From Alphaproteobacteria bacterium (GTDB taxonomy: Bacteria > Pseudomonadota > Alphaproteobacteria > Caulobacterales > Hyphomonadaceae), in assembly GCA_018969425.1 (NCBI GenBank), contig JAGWYJ010000004.1, positions 62,001 through 126,000 of the forward strand: 64,000 nt of DNA, read 5' to 3'. A program made the position numbers and the translations under genes. Shown here in pieces: positions 34,675 through 43,077 of this stretch. The notes under the pieces are model-generated. The model was given only the letters and a program-made list of their open reading frames with translations, was not told the DNA's origin and did not search any database. Within the stretch, counting starts at the first letter, position 1. Every line of letters begins with the position of its first letter.

Positions 34675-36309
34675 CTACATCCGCCACGTGCCGTACTCCT
34701 TCGTACCTTTCACCACATTATTGCAGCATGCGGATAAGGCGATCGCGATCACCGTTCTCGTATCCCTGGGATCAATCATTCCGTCATCCGAGATGCGCGA
34801 GGTGGCGAACAGTCCCTTGGATCTCTCTTCCGCCCAGTGCTCGACATGCGCCGCTCTCTTCGCATCCGCCTCCTCATCAAAGGGAACGCCTCGTCGCTTG
34901 GCTGAGGCGCGGCCGACGATCGACATCACGCCGGCCATCTGCTTAGGCCCCATGACAGCGATCTTCGCGGTCGGCCAGAGAAAGGTGAAACGCGGACCGA
35001 AAGCTCGACCGCTCATACCGTAGTTTCCTGCGCCATAAGACGCCCCGACAATGATGGAGATATGGGGCACCGTGGAGTTCGAGACGGCGTTGATCATCTT
35101 CGAACCGTTCTTCGTGATGCCGCCCTGCTCGAAATCGGTCCCGACGATGTAACCAGTGATGTTGTGAAGGAAGATGATCGGCGTATCGATCTGATTACAG
35201 AGCTGAATGAACTGCGCAGCCTTTTCCGCGGACTCGGAGAACAGGGCGCCGTTATTGCCGAGAATGCCCACCTTGTAGCCGTGTATGCTCGCCCAGCCGC
35301 AGACGAGGGTCGGCCCATAGAGAGCTTTGAACTCCTCAAAATAGGACGCATCCGTAATACGCGCGATCACCTCGCGGATATCGAAGGGCTGGCGCAGATC
35401 CCGCGAGACGAAGCCGAGCAGCTCGTCAGGATCATGAAGCGGCTCGGAGAAATCCGCAGCGGGTGAAGGACCGAGCTTGCGCCAGTTGAGATGCGCAATC
35501 ACCTCGCGGCACATCCGAAGGCTGTCCATCTCGTCTTCCGCCAGATAATCGCCAAGCCCTGAGACGGTCGCATGCATGTCCGCCCCGCCGAGACTCTCGA
35601 CATCCGCATCCTCCCCCGTCGCCATTTTCACGAGCGGAGGGCCGCCCAGAAAGACCTGCGACTGCTTGCGGATAAGAATGTTGTAATCGCTCATGCCCGG
35701 CTGATAGGCCCCACCCGCGGTCGAGGACCCGAACACCACCGACACAGTCGGAATGCGAAGCTTGGAAAGTTCGGAAATCTCGTAGAACAGCCGCCCGGAC
35801 TCGGCGAAATGCCCGAGCTCCCGACGGATGACCGCCTCCGGATCCTCCCGTCCATCCCCTCCGCTGAGGTCGCCCCCGGCCGACTCGACGAACTGCACAT
35901 AGGGCATGCGGTTCTCGCGTGCGATCTCCAGCCCCCTCATCAGCTTCTTGCCGTTGAAGGGATTAAACGCGCCGGCGCGGACAGACGGATCGTGACCGAG
36001 AATGACGCACTCCACATCCTCGATCACTCCAACACCGACGACGAACCCCGATCCGACGGGATAAGCGGAACGCCAGGCCGCCAGCGGAGAGATCTCAAGG
36101 AACGGAGAATCGCGATCAAGGACATGCGCGATACGCTCGCGAATCGGCATCTTGCCGCGGGACCGCAGGAGAGCGGTCGCTTCGGCTCCCCCGCCCTGAG
36201 CGGCCTCTTCGAGAAGTCCGTCCATAACGGAGATCATCTCGAGCATATCGGCCCGATTCTTCCGGTAACTTTCGTCCCGGACATCGAGCCTGGTCTGAAG
36301 GACAGGCAT
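34675..36309 (-). CDS. geranyl-/methylcrotonyl-CoA carboxylase beta (carboxyltransferase) subunit, 544 aa
   Basis: Carboxyltransferase with the two crotonase-like halves: RERIAHVLDRDSPFLEI, VVGVGVIEDVECVILGHD, SAGGDLSGG, FGSSTAGGAYQPGMSDY in the N half, and GCWAS-like CGWASIHGYKVGILGNNGAL, FLHNITGYIVGTDFEQGGI, GASYGAGNYGMSGRAFGPRF and MGPKQMAGVM in the C half. It adds CO2 from carboxybiotin to the gamma carbon of an alpha-beta unsaturated branched acyl-CoA. AtuA in the operon favours geranyl-CoA (AtuC) over methylcrotonyl-CoA (LiuB), which is inference. First gene of the operon. Confidence 0.92.
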   Translation of the reverse strand: MPVLQTRLDVRDESYRKNRADMLEMISVMDGLLEEAAQGGGAEATALLRSRGKMPIRERIAHVLDRDSPFLEISPLAAWRSAYPVGSGFVVGVGVIEDVECVILGHDPSVRAGAFNPFNGKKLMRGLEIARENRMPYVQFVESAGGDLSGGDGREDPEAVIRRELGHFAESGRLFYEISELSKLRIPTVSVVFGSSTAGGAYQPGMSDYNILIRKQSQVFLGGPPLVKMATGEDADVESLGGADMHATVSGLGDYLAEDEMDSLRMCREVIAHLNWRKLGPSPAADFSEPLHDPDELLGFVSRDLRQPFDIREVIARITDASYFEEFKALYGPTLVCGWASIHGYKVGILGNNGALFSESAEKAAQFIQLCNQIDTPIIFLHNITGYIVGTDFEQGGITKNGSKMINAVSNSTVPHISIIVGASYGAGNYGMSGRAFGPRFTFLWPTAKIAVMGPKQMAGVMSIVGRASAKRRGVPFDEEADAKRAAHVEHWAEERSKGLFATSRISDDGMIDPRDTRTVIAIALSACCNNVVKGTKEYGTWRM

Positions 36310-36429
36310 GATCCCGTCTCCCTCCTGGAAACGCCTTTAGGCCGGAAGGGCCTGGGAGACGGTTTATCGACCCCTTCTTCCGGGTTCGCAACCGCCTCTC
36401 GACCCGGACACGTCGCACATGCGAATTTC

Positions 36430-36445
36430 AGATCCGCGAGGATCT
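36430..36445. promoter_or_regulatory. inverted repeat upstream of the carboxylase operon
   Basis: AGATCC (36430-36435) and GGATCT (36440-36445) pair perfectly around GCGA, about 120 bp upstream of the beta-subunit start. A candidate operator for the operon. It also lies at the base of the terminator-like hairpin of the preceding gene, so it might merely extend that structure. Confidence 0.3.
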
Positions 36446-36446
36446 C

Positions 36447-36488
36447 CGGCGGGTCGTCTGGGGACGGTCTCCCCGGATCGTCCCGCCG
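36447..36488 (-). terminator. long hairpin after the exported unknown gene
   Basis: CGGCGGG (36447-36453) pairs with CCCGCCG (36482-36488), with an inner GGGGA/TCCCC stem and an imperfect bulge between. It directly follows the stop of the minus-strand gene at 36500. There is no T-run after it. Confidence 0.45.
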
Positions 36489-36499
36489 GGCGTGCGGTC

Positions 36500-37504
36500 T
36501 CAGCTTTCGACTTCGGAGTTCTCCCCCGCTGACCGACCGCCCCGCTCCTGGGCGCGTGCCCCGCCCAGTATGCCCGCCATGGCGTAATTGCCCTCGTGAC
36601 AGGCATACTCGTAGAGGGGCTCAGAGGACTTGTGGAATGACATCTCGCCTTTCCAGGGCTGGGTGTAGAGGCTCGGATCCTCAACCGTGAATTCGTAAAG
36701 GATCTGGTCGTCCGACCAGCGGGAGAAGCGTTCCGTCAGTTTCCCGGAGGCGGTGATGACGCCCCTCTGCCAGGGATTGGGATTGACGGTCTCGACCACC
36801 AGCGTCTCGCCCTCATACCAGCCGACGCTGTCTCCGAGCCACGGGGTCATCTCGGCGGGCCGGTGACGGACCGCCGACGGCCCGCTGACGATCGGAATGA
36901 TCCGGGCCTCATGGGCCATCTCCACAAGGATCATCACATGATCGGGAGACTGAACGAACTGGTAGGTGTTGTTGTAGAGGCCGTTCTGCATCACCGGTCC
37001 GCCGGCGTTGGAGAAGCTGAGCAGGCATCGCTCGGCAAGCGGGCGGGTCTCGATCCCGTTATAGCTTCCGACCGGCGGCTTGCCCGAGGCGGCCTGAACC
37101 AGAGCGCGCCCGCCGGTCTTCCAGGGGATGCGTCCATTGGACGGCTCCACCACCCAGGAGGTCCTGTAATCACCCTTGACCTTCGACAGACGCCGACCCG
37201 GATCGATCCAGAAGGCGTTATATCCGCGGGTCTCGAACGCAGCCGCCCCGGCGGCGAGAGGCTCGTTCACGTTCACCGCGCCCGCCTGCTCGCGGTAGAC
37301 TTGATTCCACAGCGAGGAGCGCTCCAGCTCGATCGCTTCAGCCTCGGACACATTAAGCTTGTCCACGCCCTGAGGCCGCTCCATCCGGGTCACGGACTGA
37401 TTGCTCCAGAAACCCTGAAGGTCAGGGCGTTTTTGCGCGTGAGCGCCCCCGGCGCAGAGCGCCAGAATGGAAACCGCAACCGCCTTTTTCAGCAGACCTT
37501 TCAT
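36500..37504 (-). CDS. exported protein of unknown function, 334 aa
   Basis: A signal peptide ends after about residue 23 (LCAGGAHA-QK). The mature protein has ordered-looking motifs (RPDLQGFWSNQSVTRMERP, GYNAFWIDPGRRL, TSWVVEPSNGRIPW, WYEGETLVVETVNPNPW), typical of a periplasmic family that I have seen expanded in alphaproteobacterial catabolic clusters, without a known role. Five-odd aromatic-rich strands suggest a beta fold. The start at 37504 is preferred over 37573 because it gives the signal peptide. Neighbours are the carboxylase operon downstream and a D-aminoacylase-like hydrolase upstream, on the same strand. Confidence 0.75.
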   Translation of the reverse strand: MKGLLKKAVAVSILALCAGGAHAQKRPDLQGFWSNQSVTRMERPQGVDKLNVSEAEAIELERSSLWNQVYREQAGAVNVNEPLAAGAAAFETRGYNAFWIDPGRRLSKVKGDYRTSWVVEPSNGRIPWKTGGRALVQAASGKPPVGSYNGIETRPLAERCLLSFSNAGGPVMQNGLYNNTYQFVQSPDHVMILVEMAHEARIIPIVSGPSAVRHRPAEMTPWLGDSVGWYEGETLVVETVNPNPWQRGVITASGKLTERFSRWSDDQILYEFTVEDPSLYTQPWKGEMSFHKSSEPLYEYACHEGNYAMAGILGGARAQERGGRSAGENSEVES

Positions 37505-37723
37505 ATCGTCCTCCCAGTTTATCTCTGTCATTCGGATCGACGGGCGGTGAAACCGTCGACGCGTTTGACGCATCCTCGCCCGAGGACGGGATCAACGCAA
37601 CTCAACCCAACGAGAGACGTCGGATGTCGCCTCAAGGCAGTTGACGGCCGTCAGGTCGGCATTCGTCAGATGCGCCCGTTGCAGCCAGCCAGAATCGTCC
37701 CAGGCGTCAAAATCATGGCGGTC

Positions 37724-39358
37724 TCAGGCGGCTCGTCGAAGTAGCCGGCCAGCCCGATCTCCCACCCGCTCACCGTCTTCAAGACTGACGACCCCATTGA
37801 CGATTGTGGCGCGATAGCCCTTCGAGCGCTGAATGTAGCGAGGCGCGCCCCCTGGAAAATCGCGCACCAGTTCAGGGGGCCGCTCAGACACGGTTTCCGG
37901 ATCGAACACGTTGATATCGGCCTTCATCCCCACAGCGAGCGTTCCGCGATCCCGCAATCCAAGCACGCGGGCCGGCCCCGACGTGATCCGCCGGAGGCCT
38001 TCCTCAAGGGAATAAAGGCCCCGCCGCCGCACCCAGTGAGACAGAACGAAGCTCGACCATCCCGCATCCATGATCTGGGAAACGTGGGCGCCGGCGTCCC
38101 CGAGCGACGGGAAGATCTTCCGGCTCTTCAGAAGATCGCCGAGTTCATCAAGGTTCTGACAGAACATCCGTAAGTTGAACAAACCCCGCCCGGCGGATTC
38201 GCGCGACAGCCGCAGGAAAAGACCGATGAAGCTCTCTCCGGTCCTTTCAGCCATGGCTTTGAGGTTAGCCGAGACGGGAGAGGCGTAATCGGGAGCATCC
38301 CCGTCGCCGAGATAAAAGACCCATCCCGGATCAAGGAAATCCATAATCCGACCTTCGCGCTCCAGTCGATCCGCGATCTGAGGGTCGGAAATCGCCTCGA
38401 GACGGCCCGCCAGATCCAGTTTTCGGAGCCGGTCCCAGGCCTCTCCCGCGAAGGGCAGACCCGACTGGAGACCGAAGAGATACCCAGACCCCCTCACCTG
38501 AATGATGGCCGTCATGTCGCGATCTCCGCAGAGATCTTCCAGACGACGGGCCGCAGCCTCACCCATTCCGGGCTCGGGCCCCACGCCATAGGAGAAGAGC
38601 ACCCGGCTGCCGGTTTCGGTCAGGGACTGCAGGATATCCCCGGCGCCTCCGACCACCTGCATCAGCCCCTGCCTGCGTCCCACCTCACGGCCGATACGCA
38701 TGAGCTCATCGACATCAGCGAACGTGCCCGGAATACAGCGTCCGTCCGGCAGCTTGTGGGGCTCATAGCGGTTCGTCGAAAACCCGAACGCCCCGCGTTC
38801 CAGCGCATCACCGACCACCCGCGCCATGAGCTCGCGCTCGGTCTCATCGGGCTGCTCATCGACGGCGCGTTCGCCCATGACGAACGTTCTCACCGCGCAG
38901 TGACCGACCAGCCCGGCGACGTTCACGCCCGGGCGCAGACGCTCGATAGCGTCGAGATATCCCCCGTAATCTTCCCACGTCCAGGGCAGTCCCGTGAGGA
39001 TCGCATGACGGGGGATGTCCTCCACGGCCTCCATCATGCCGGCGAGAAACTCGCGGTCGGAAGGCTTACACGGAGCGAAAGTGACCCCGCAATTGCCGAT
39101 CAGAGCCGTGGTGACGCCATGCCAGCAGACGGGAGTGCACTCGGGATCCCAGCCGATCTGAGCGTCCAGATGGGTGTGAAGGTCGACAAAACCCGGAGAG
39201 ACGACATGCCCGCGCGCATCGATCTCCCGCCGCCCCTGGCCGATCGCGGGTCCGATGGCGACAATACGGTCGCCCTCAATGGCGAGATCGGCGTCGTAGC
39301 CTGGCGCCCCCGTTCCATCGATAATGACCCCTCCCCTGATCACCAGATCGTAAGTCAT
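37724..39358 (-). CDS. N-acyl-D-amino-acid deacylase-like amidohydrolase, 544 aa
   Basis: Amidohydrolase superfamily: PGFVDLHTHLDAQIGWDP carries the H-x-H metal ligands, GVTTALIGNCGVTFAP follows, AVRTFVMGERAV and SLGDAGAHVSQIMD (the metal-binding Asp region) come later, and FDPETVSERPPELVRDFPGG ends the composite beta-sandwich. The overall pattern is the D-aminoacylase/dihydroorotase-like group often misannotated by substrate; I would not name one. 32 bp downstream of the SDR gene on the same strand and 220 bp before the exported unknown. Confidence 0.88.
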   Translation of the reverse strand: MTYDLVIRGGVIIDGTGAPGYDADLAIEGDRIVAIGPAIGQGRREIDARGHVVSPGFVDLHTHLDAQIGWDPECTPVCWHGVTTALIGNCGVTFAPCKPSDREFLAGMMEAVEDIPRHAILTGLPWTWEDYGGYLDAIERLRPGVNVAGLVGHCAVRTFVMGERAVDEQPDETERELMARVVGDALERGAFGFSTNRYEPHKLPDGRCIPGTFADVDELMRIGREVGRRQGLMQVVGGAGDILQSLTETGSRVLFSYGVGPEPGMGEAAARRLEDLCGDRDMTAIIQVRGSGYLFGLQSGLPFAGEAWDRLRKLDLAGRLEAISDPQIADRLEREGRIMDFLDPGWVFYLGDGDAPDYASPVSANLKAMAERTGESFIGLFLRLSRESAGRGLFNLRMFCQNLDELGDLLKSRKIFPSLGDAGAHVSQIMDAGWSSFVLSHWVRRRGLYSLEEGLRRITSGPARVLGLRDRGTLAVGMKADINVFDPETVSERPPELVRDFPGGAPRYIQRSKGYRATIVNGVVSLEDGERVGDRAGRLLRRAA

Positions 39359-39389
39359 GTGGACCTCCCGGACAGACTAAGCGCTCGCA

Positions 39390-40199
39390 TTACGACACCC
39401 CGACTACCCCGCCATCACAGGCGATCGTCTGTCCGACGACATACTCTCCGGCCCGCGAGCAGAGGAAGATGGCGAGGCCTGCGATATCTTCCGGCGTTCC
39501 GACACGGCCGCTGGGATTGTTCTTGCCAATGCGATCCCAGTCTGCGCCTTCCGTCTCTCCTCCAAACCCGACGCCGGTGGACAGCATCCAGGTTGGGAAC
39601 GGGCCGGGAGCAATGGCGTTGAACAGGATGCGCTCTCCGGTCAGATGAGCCGCCATGAACCGGGTCAGATGATGCACGGCGGCCTTGGAGGCCCCGTAGG
39701 AAAACGTGTCGAAGACCGCCGACTTTATGCCGTCGATCGAGCCGATATTGATCACTCGAGCGGGCGTCCCGCTCCTGGCCGAGGCCCTGAGAAGGGGCAA
39801 AAGCTTCTGTGTCAGAAAGAAGACGCCCTTGACGTTTGTGTCCATCACCTTGTCCCAGCCGACTTCCGGAAACTGCTCAAGGGGAGCGCCCCAGGCGGCG
39901 CCGGCGTTATTGATCAGGATATCGAGAGAGGATTCGCGTTCCGACAGCCGGCGAGCGAGGCTCTCGACGCCGGACATCTGGGAGAGATCGGCTGGCAGCG
40001 ATTCACAGACGCCGCCATATGTATCCGAAAGGCGCCGGGCCGTGGCCTCGCAGGCGTCCGCCTTCCGCGACGAGATGTAGACCTTGGCGCCGCCCGCGAG
40101 AAATCCCGCCGCAATCATCTCACCGATCCCTCTCGACCCCCCCGTTACAAGAGCCGTACGCCCGGCGACCGAAAACAAACCGTCGAATGAAGCTTTCAT
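39390..40199 (-). CDS. short-chain dehydrogenase/reductase, 269 aa
   Basis: Classical SDR: nucleotide loop VTGGSRGIGEMIA, NNAGAAW, catalytic Ser in NIGSIDGIKS, Tyr and Lys in FSYGASKAAVHHLTR, and C-terminal IACDGGVVGVS. Arg in the ISSRKADA segment after beta-2 suggests NADP preference. The ATG at 40199 follows GGAAAGGTCGCC; an ATG at 40217 adds six residues. Could serve as the AtuB/AtuG-type dehydrogenase for the terpenoid-like pathway, which is only a guess. Confidence 0.9.
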   Translation of the reverse strand: MKASFDGLFSVAGRTALVTGGSRGIGEMIAAGFLAGGAKVYISSRKADACEATARRLSDTYGGVCESLPADLSQMSGVESLARRLSERESSLDILINNAGAAWGAPLEQFPEVGWDKVMDTNVKGVFFLTQKLLPLLRASARSGTPARVINIGSIDGIKSAVFDTFSYGASKAAVHHLTRFMAAHLTGERILFNAIAPGPFPTWMLSTGVGFGGETEGADWDRIGKNNPSGRVGTPEDIAGLAIFLCSRAGEYVVGQTIACDGGVVGVS

Positions 40200-40324
40200 A
40201 GGCGACCTTTCCTTCACTATTTCGCCGTCTCCTGAAAACTGTGGACGACCGGATGAGATCCGACGGAGGATATGACGCCTTCATCAATCGGCCGGTCAAC
40301 CCCTTTGAACGACAGGATCGTCAA

Positions 40325-40702
40325 ATGACCACACCCGAGCAGGTCGTCCAGCGCCAGCTTGACGCCTACAACGCCAGGGACGTTAACGCATGGCTAACTT
40401 CATACCACCCGGACGCCGAGCACTACGAGCTCCATGGCGGACGGCTAGCTCGTGGGCGCTCAGACCTGAAACAGCGCATTCAGAACCGGTTTTCCGAACC
40501 GGATCTCCATGCCCGGTTACTCAACCGGACCGTCATGGGCGCCATTGTGGTGGATCATGAGCGCATCACCCGCAACTTCCCGGAGGGGCGCGGGCATGTT
40601 GAGATGATCTGCATCTACGAGGTCGAGGCTGAGGTCATTGTCAGGGCGACATTCGCCGTGGGCGAGCCTTTGCCGGAGGCGAGCGCCCTGGAGTATGACT
40701 AA
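40325..40702 (+). CDS. NTF2-like (SnoaL) protein, 125 aa
   Basis: Small cone-fold protein: PEQVVQRQLDAYNARDVNAWL then YHPDAEHYELHGG, LKQRIQNRFSEP and final strands with FPEGRGHVEMICIYEVE. Such proteins act as isomerases, hydratases or simply bind ligands. The ATG at 40325 fits the family start and follows AGGATCGTCAA; the frame is open to 40241. It lies 115 bp before the MFE-2-like dehydrogenase. Confidence 0.82.
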   Translation: MTTPEQVVQRQLDAYNARDVNAWLTSYHPDAEHYELHGGRLARGRSDLKQRIQNRFSEPDLHARLLNRTVMGAIVVDHERITRNFPEGRGHVEMICIYEVEAEVIVRATFAVGEPLPEASALEYD

Positions 40703-40817
40703 TCCTGCACTCAGAACGAAAGGCCGGTCCGGGGCGCCTTTCCCTTGGCGGCCCTCCGTCCTAAACCCCTTCCATGCAATCGCCCCGATCGGGGCCCGAA
40801 CCAGCGGATAGACGACG

Positions 40818-41741
40818 ATGAGCGAGATCAGATTTGACGGACGCGTAGCGATCGTGACGGGAGCCGGGGTCGGACTGGGGCGCTCCCACGCGAGAGAGCT
40901 CGCCCGCCGGGGGGCAAAAGTCGTCGTGAATGATCTCGGTGGGTCAGTCGACGGAACGGGCGGGTCCATCTCGGCGGCCGAGGCCGTCGCGAACGAAATC
41001 GTGGCGGCGGGCGGAGAGGCGATCGCCCACGGCGCCAACGTGACGCGCGAAGATCAGGTCCAGGACATGGTGGACAAGGCGCTCTCGAAATGGGGACGTA
41101 TCGACATTCTGGTCAACAACGCCGGCATCCTGCGGGACAAGACCTTCGCCAAGATGACCCTCGACGATTTCAGGGCTGTCGTGGATGTCCATCTGATCGG
41201 ATCGGCCGTTTGCACGAAGGCGGTCTGGGACCACATGCGCGAACGTCAGTATGGACGCATCGTCATGACCGCGTCCTCATCGGGCATTTATGGCAATTTC
41301 GGTCAGGCGAATTATGGCGCGGCCAAGATGGGCGTCGTCGGCTTCATGAACGTCCTGAGCCTTGAGGGCGTGAAGTACGGGATCCGGATCAACACCCTGT
41401 CCCCGACAGCGGCGACTCGTATGACCGAAAACCTGATGGGCCAGCAGGCTCTTGATCTGATGACGGTTGAAAGCGTCACGGCCGGCCTCGTCTACCTCGT
41501 CAGCGAGGAGGCTCCCGGCCGTCTCATCCTGTGCGCAGGCGCAGGCGGATATGCCGCGACGCGCATTTACGAGACGCCGGGCGTCTACCTCCCGCCAGCC
41601 CAGCAGACCGCCGAGGGCGTCGCGGCGAACATCAGTGCGATCATCGATCCGGCCGGACAGGACATGTTCATTCAGGCCGGACAACAGACAGGCAAGTTCG
41701 TTCAGAAAGCGGCGGCCTATCACGGCATAAAGCTCGGCTAG
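40818..41741 (+). CDS. MFE-2-like 3-hydroxyacyl-CoA dehydrogenase (SDR), 307 aa
   Basis: SDR of the peroxisomal multifunctional-enzyme type: GAGVGLGRSHARELARRGAKV, NDLGGSVDGTG, NNAGILRDKTFAKM, catalytic Ser in TASSSGIYG, Tyr and Lys in ANYGAAKMG. Oxidises (R)-3-hydroxyacyl-CoA in MFE-2 proteins, matching the hydratase-2 gene at 20460. The C-terminal 60 residues lack an SCP or hydratase domain. The first of a plus-strand run with the acyl-CoA dehydrogenase pair and the amidase, though an operator palindrome separates it from the next gene. Confidence 0.92.
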   Translation: MSEIRFDGRVAIVTGAGVGLGRSHARELARRGAKVVVNDLGGSVDGTGGSISAAEAVANEIVAAGGEAIAHGANVTREDQVQDMVDKALSKWGRIDILVNNAGILRDKTFAKMTLDDFRAVVDVHLIGSAVCTKAVWDHMRERQYGRIVMTASSSGIYGNFGQANYGAAKMGVVGFMNVLSLEGVKYGIRINTLSPTAATRMTENLMGQQALDLMTVESVTAGLVYLVSEEAPGRLILCAGAGGYAATRIYETPGVYLPPAQQTAEGVAANISAIIDPAGQDMFIQAGQQTGKFVQKAAAYHGIKLG

Positions 41742-41780
41742 GGCCCCGCGGCGGTTGCATCTTGCCGACGGCTGGGGAAA

Positions 41781-41799
41781 ACTGAACGTTCGGTTCAGT
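41781..41799. promoter_or_regulatory. TetR-type operator palindrome
   Basis: ACTGAAC (41781-41787) and GTTCAGT (41793-41799) form a perfect inverted repeat around GTTCG, with GAACGTTC nested inside. This AC-x-GAAC...GTTC-x-GT form is like operators of several TetR-family repressors. It lies 41 bp before the start of the acyl-CoA dehydrogenase at 41840, where a repressor would block transcription. No TetR gene is in the window. Confidence 0.55.
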
Positions 41800-41839
41800 C
41801 ACCCTGGTCGGCGGCGGACCTGCTTGGAAGGACACGGTC

Positions 41840-43051
41840 ATGACGACGACGGCGGATCCCAAGGACCTGAAGGCTTTCGCGGCGGATGCCGACGCCTGGT
41901 TCAGGGAGAACGTCGTCGCGGATCCGGGCTTCATGCTGCCCCTCACCTTCATGGAGGTTGGAACCGATCAGCAGTTTCACTTCCTTCGAGACTGGCAGAA
42001 CAAGGTCTATGAGGCAGGCTACCTCGGCGCCTCATGGCCGAAGGAATATGGCGGAGGAGGACTGCCGCAGGCTTTTCAGGCGGAGGCGACCCGAGCCATG
42101 CGCCGGCACAACGGGCCGATCATGCTGAACGCGATCGGTCTGAACTGGACAGGCCCTCTCCTGCTCGACATCGGATCTGAGGAGCATCGGAAGAGATTCA
42201 TCCGGGGCATCCTGTCGGCCGAAGATATCTGGTGCCAGGGCTTCTCCGAACCTGAAAACGGCTCCGACCTCGGCAACGCTCAGACCCGCGCCGTGCGGGA
42301 CGGGGACAGTTTCGTGGTCAACGGCTCGAAGATCTGGACCACTCTGGGTCGCTATGCGCGATACATGATTCTTCTGGCCCGCACCGATCCGGACGCGTCG
42401 CGAAAATATGACGGACTGAGCTTCTTCCTCGCTCCAATGAAAATCGAAGGGGTGGAGACGCGACCGATCCGCAAACTGACAGGCGAACACGGGTTCACCC
42501 AGACATTCTTCACTGATGCGCGCATTCCCGCTCACGACCTGATCGGAACGGAGGGCGGCGGCTGGAAAGTAGCCATGCGCACCCTCGAATACGAGCGCGG
42601 TGCGCGGGGCGGGCAGGCAGGCGGCTATGTCTCGGTCGACACCGACGCGTTCGCAGTTCTGGGCCTTGCGCGATCGATGATGCGCGACGGGGCGCCGGCG
42701 CTGGAGGATCCGGCTATCCGTGACCGCATGCTCGACTTTCTCATGGAGATCCAGAGCCAGACCCTCTGCCGGCAGCGACTGGCCGTCGCCCCGCTGAATG
42801 CGGAGCGTCCTTCGGCCCTTCCCCTGAGCTCTAAGCTGATCGGAACTGAATTCGTTCGCCGCATCAACGAATTCGCCGTTACCCTCACCGGCATGAAGGG
42901 CGGCTACTATGTCGGCGAACCCGAGGCGATCAACGCGGGCCTCTGGCCGCGGGCCTACCTCAACGCCTTTTCCGCAACCATCGGCGGCGGCACGTCGCAG
43001 ATACAGCACAACATCATCGGCGAACACGTCCTCGGCCTCCCCAAGAGCTGA
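41840..43051 (+). CDS. acyl-CoA dehydrogenase, 403 aa
   Basis: Full-length FAD-dependent dehydrogenase: WPKEYGGGGLPQAFQAEATRA, WCQGFSEPENGSDLGNA, NGSKIWTTLGRYARYM and the ending TIGGGTSQIQHNIIGEHVLG. 403 residues is typical. AAGGA precedes the start. The second member of the pair lies 26 bp downstream. The same large/small arrangement occurs at 21466-23763, so the window holds two paired dehydrogenases, probably for different acyl chains. Likely controlled from the palindrome at 41781. Confidence 0.93.
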   Translation: MTTTADPKDLKAFAADADAWFRENVVADPGFMLPLTFMEVGTDQQFHFLRDWQNKVYEAGYLGASWPKEYGGGGLPQAFQAEATRAMRRHNGPIMLNAIGLNWTGPLLLDIGSEEHRKRFIRGILSAEDIWCQGFSEPENGSDLGNAQTRAVRDGDSFVVNGSKIWTTLGRYARYMILLARTDPDASRKYDGLSFFLAPMKIEGVETRPIRKLTGEHGFTQTFFTDARIPAHDLIGTEGGGWKVAMRTLEYERGARGGQAGGYVSVDTDAFAVLGLARSMMRDGAPALEDPAIRDRMLDFLMEIQSQTLCRQRLAVAPLNAERPSALPLSSKLIGTEFVRRINEFAVTLTGMKGGYYVGEPEAINAGLWPRAYLNAFSATIGGGTSQIQHNIIGEHVLGLPKS

Positions 43052-43077
43052 AGACGCCGAAGGGATCGGGAGACGAC

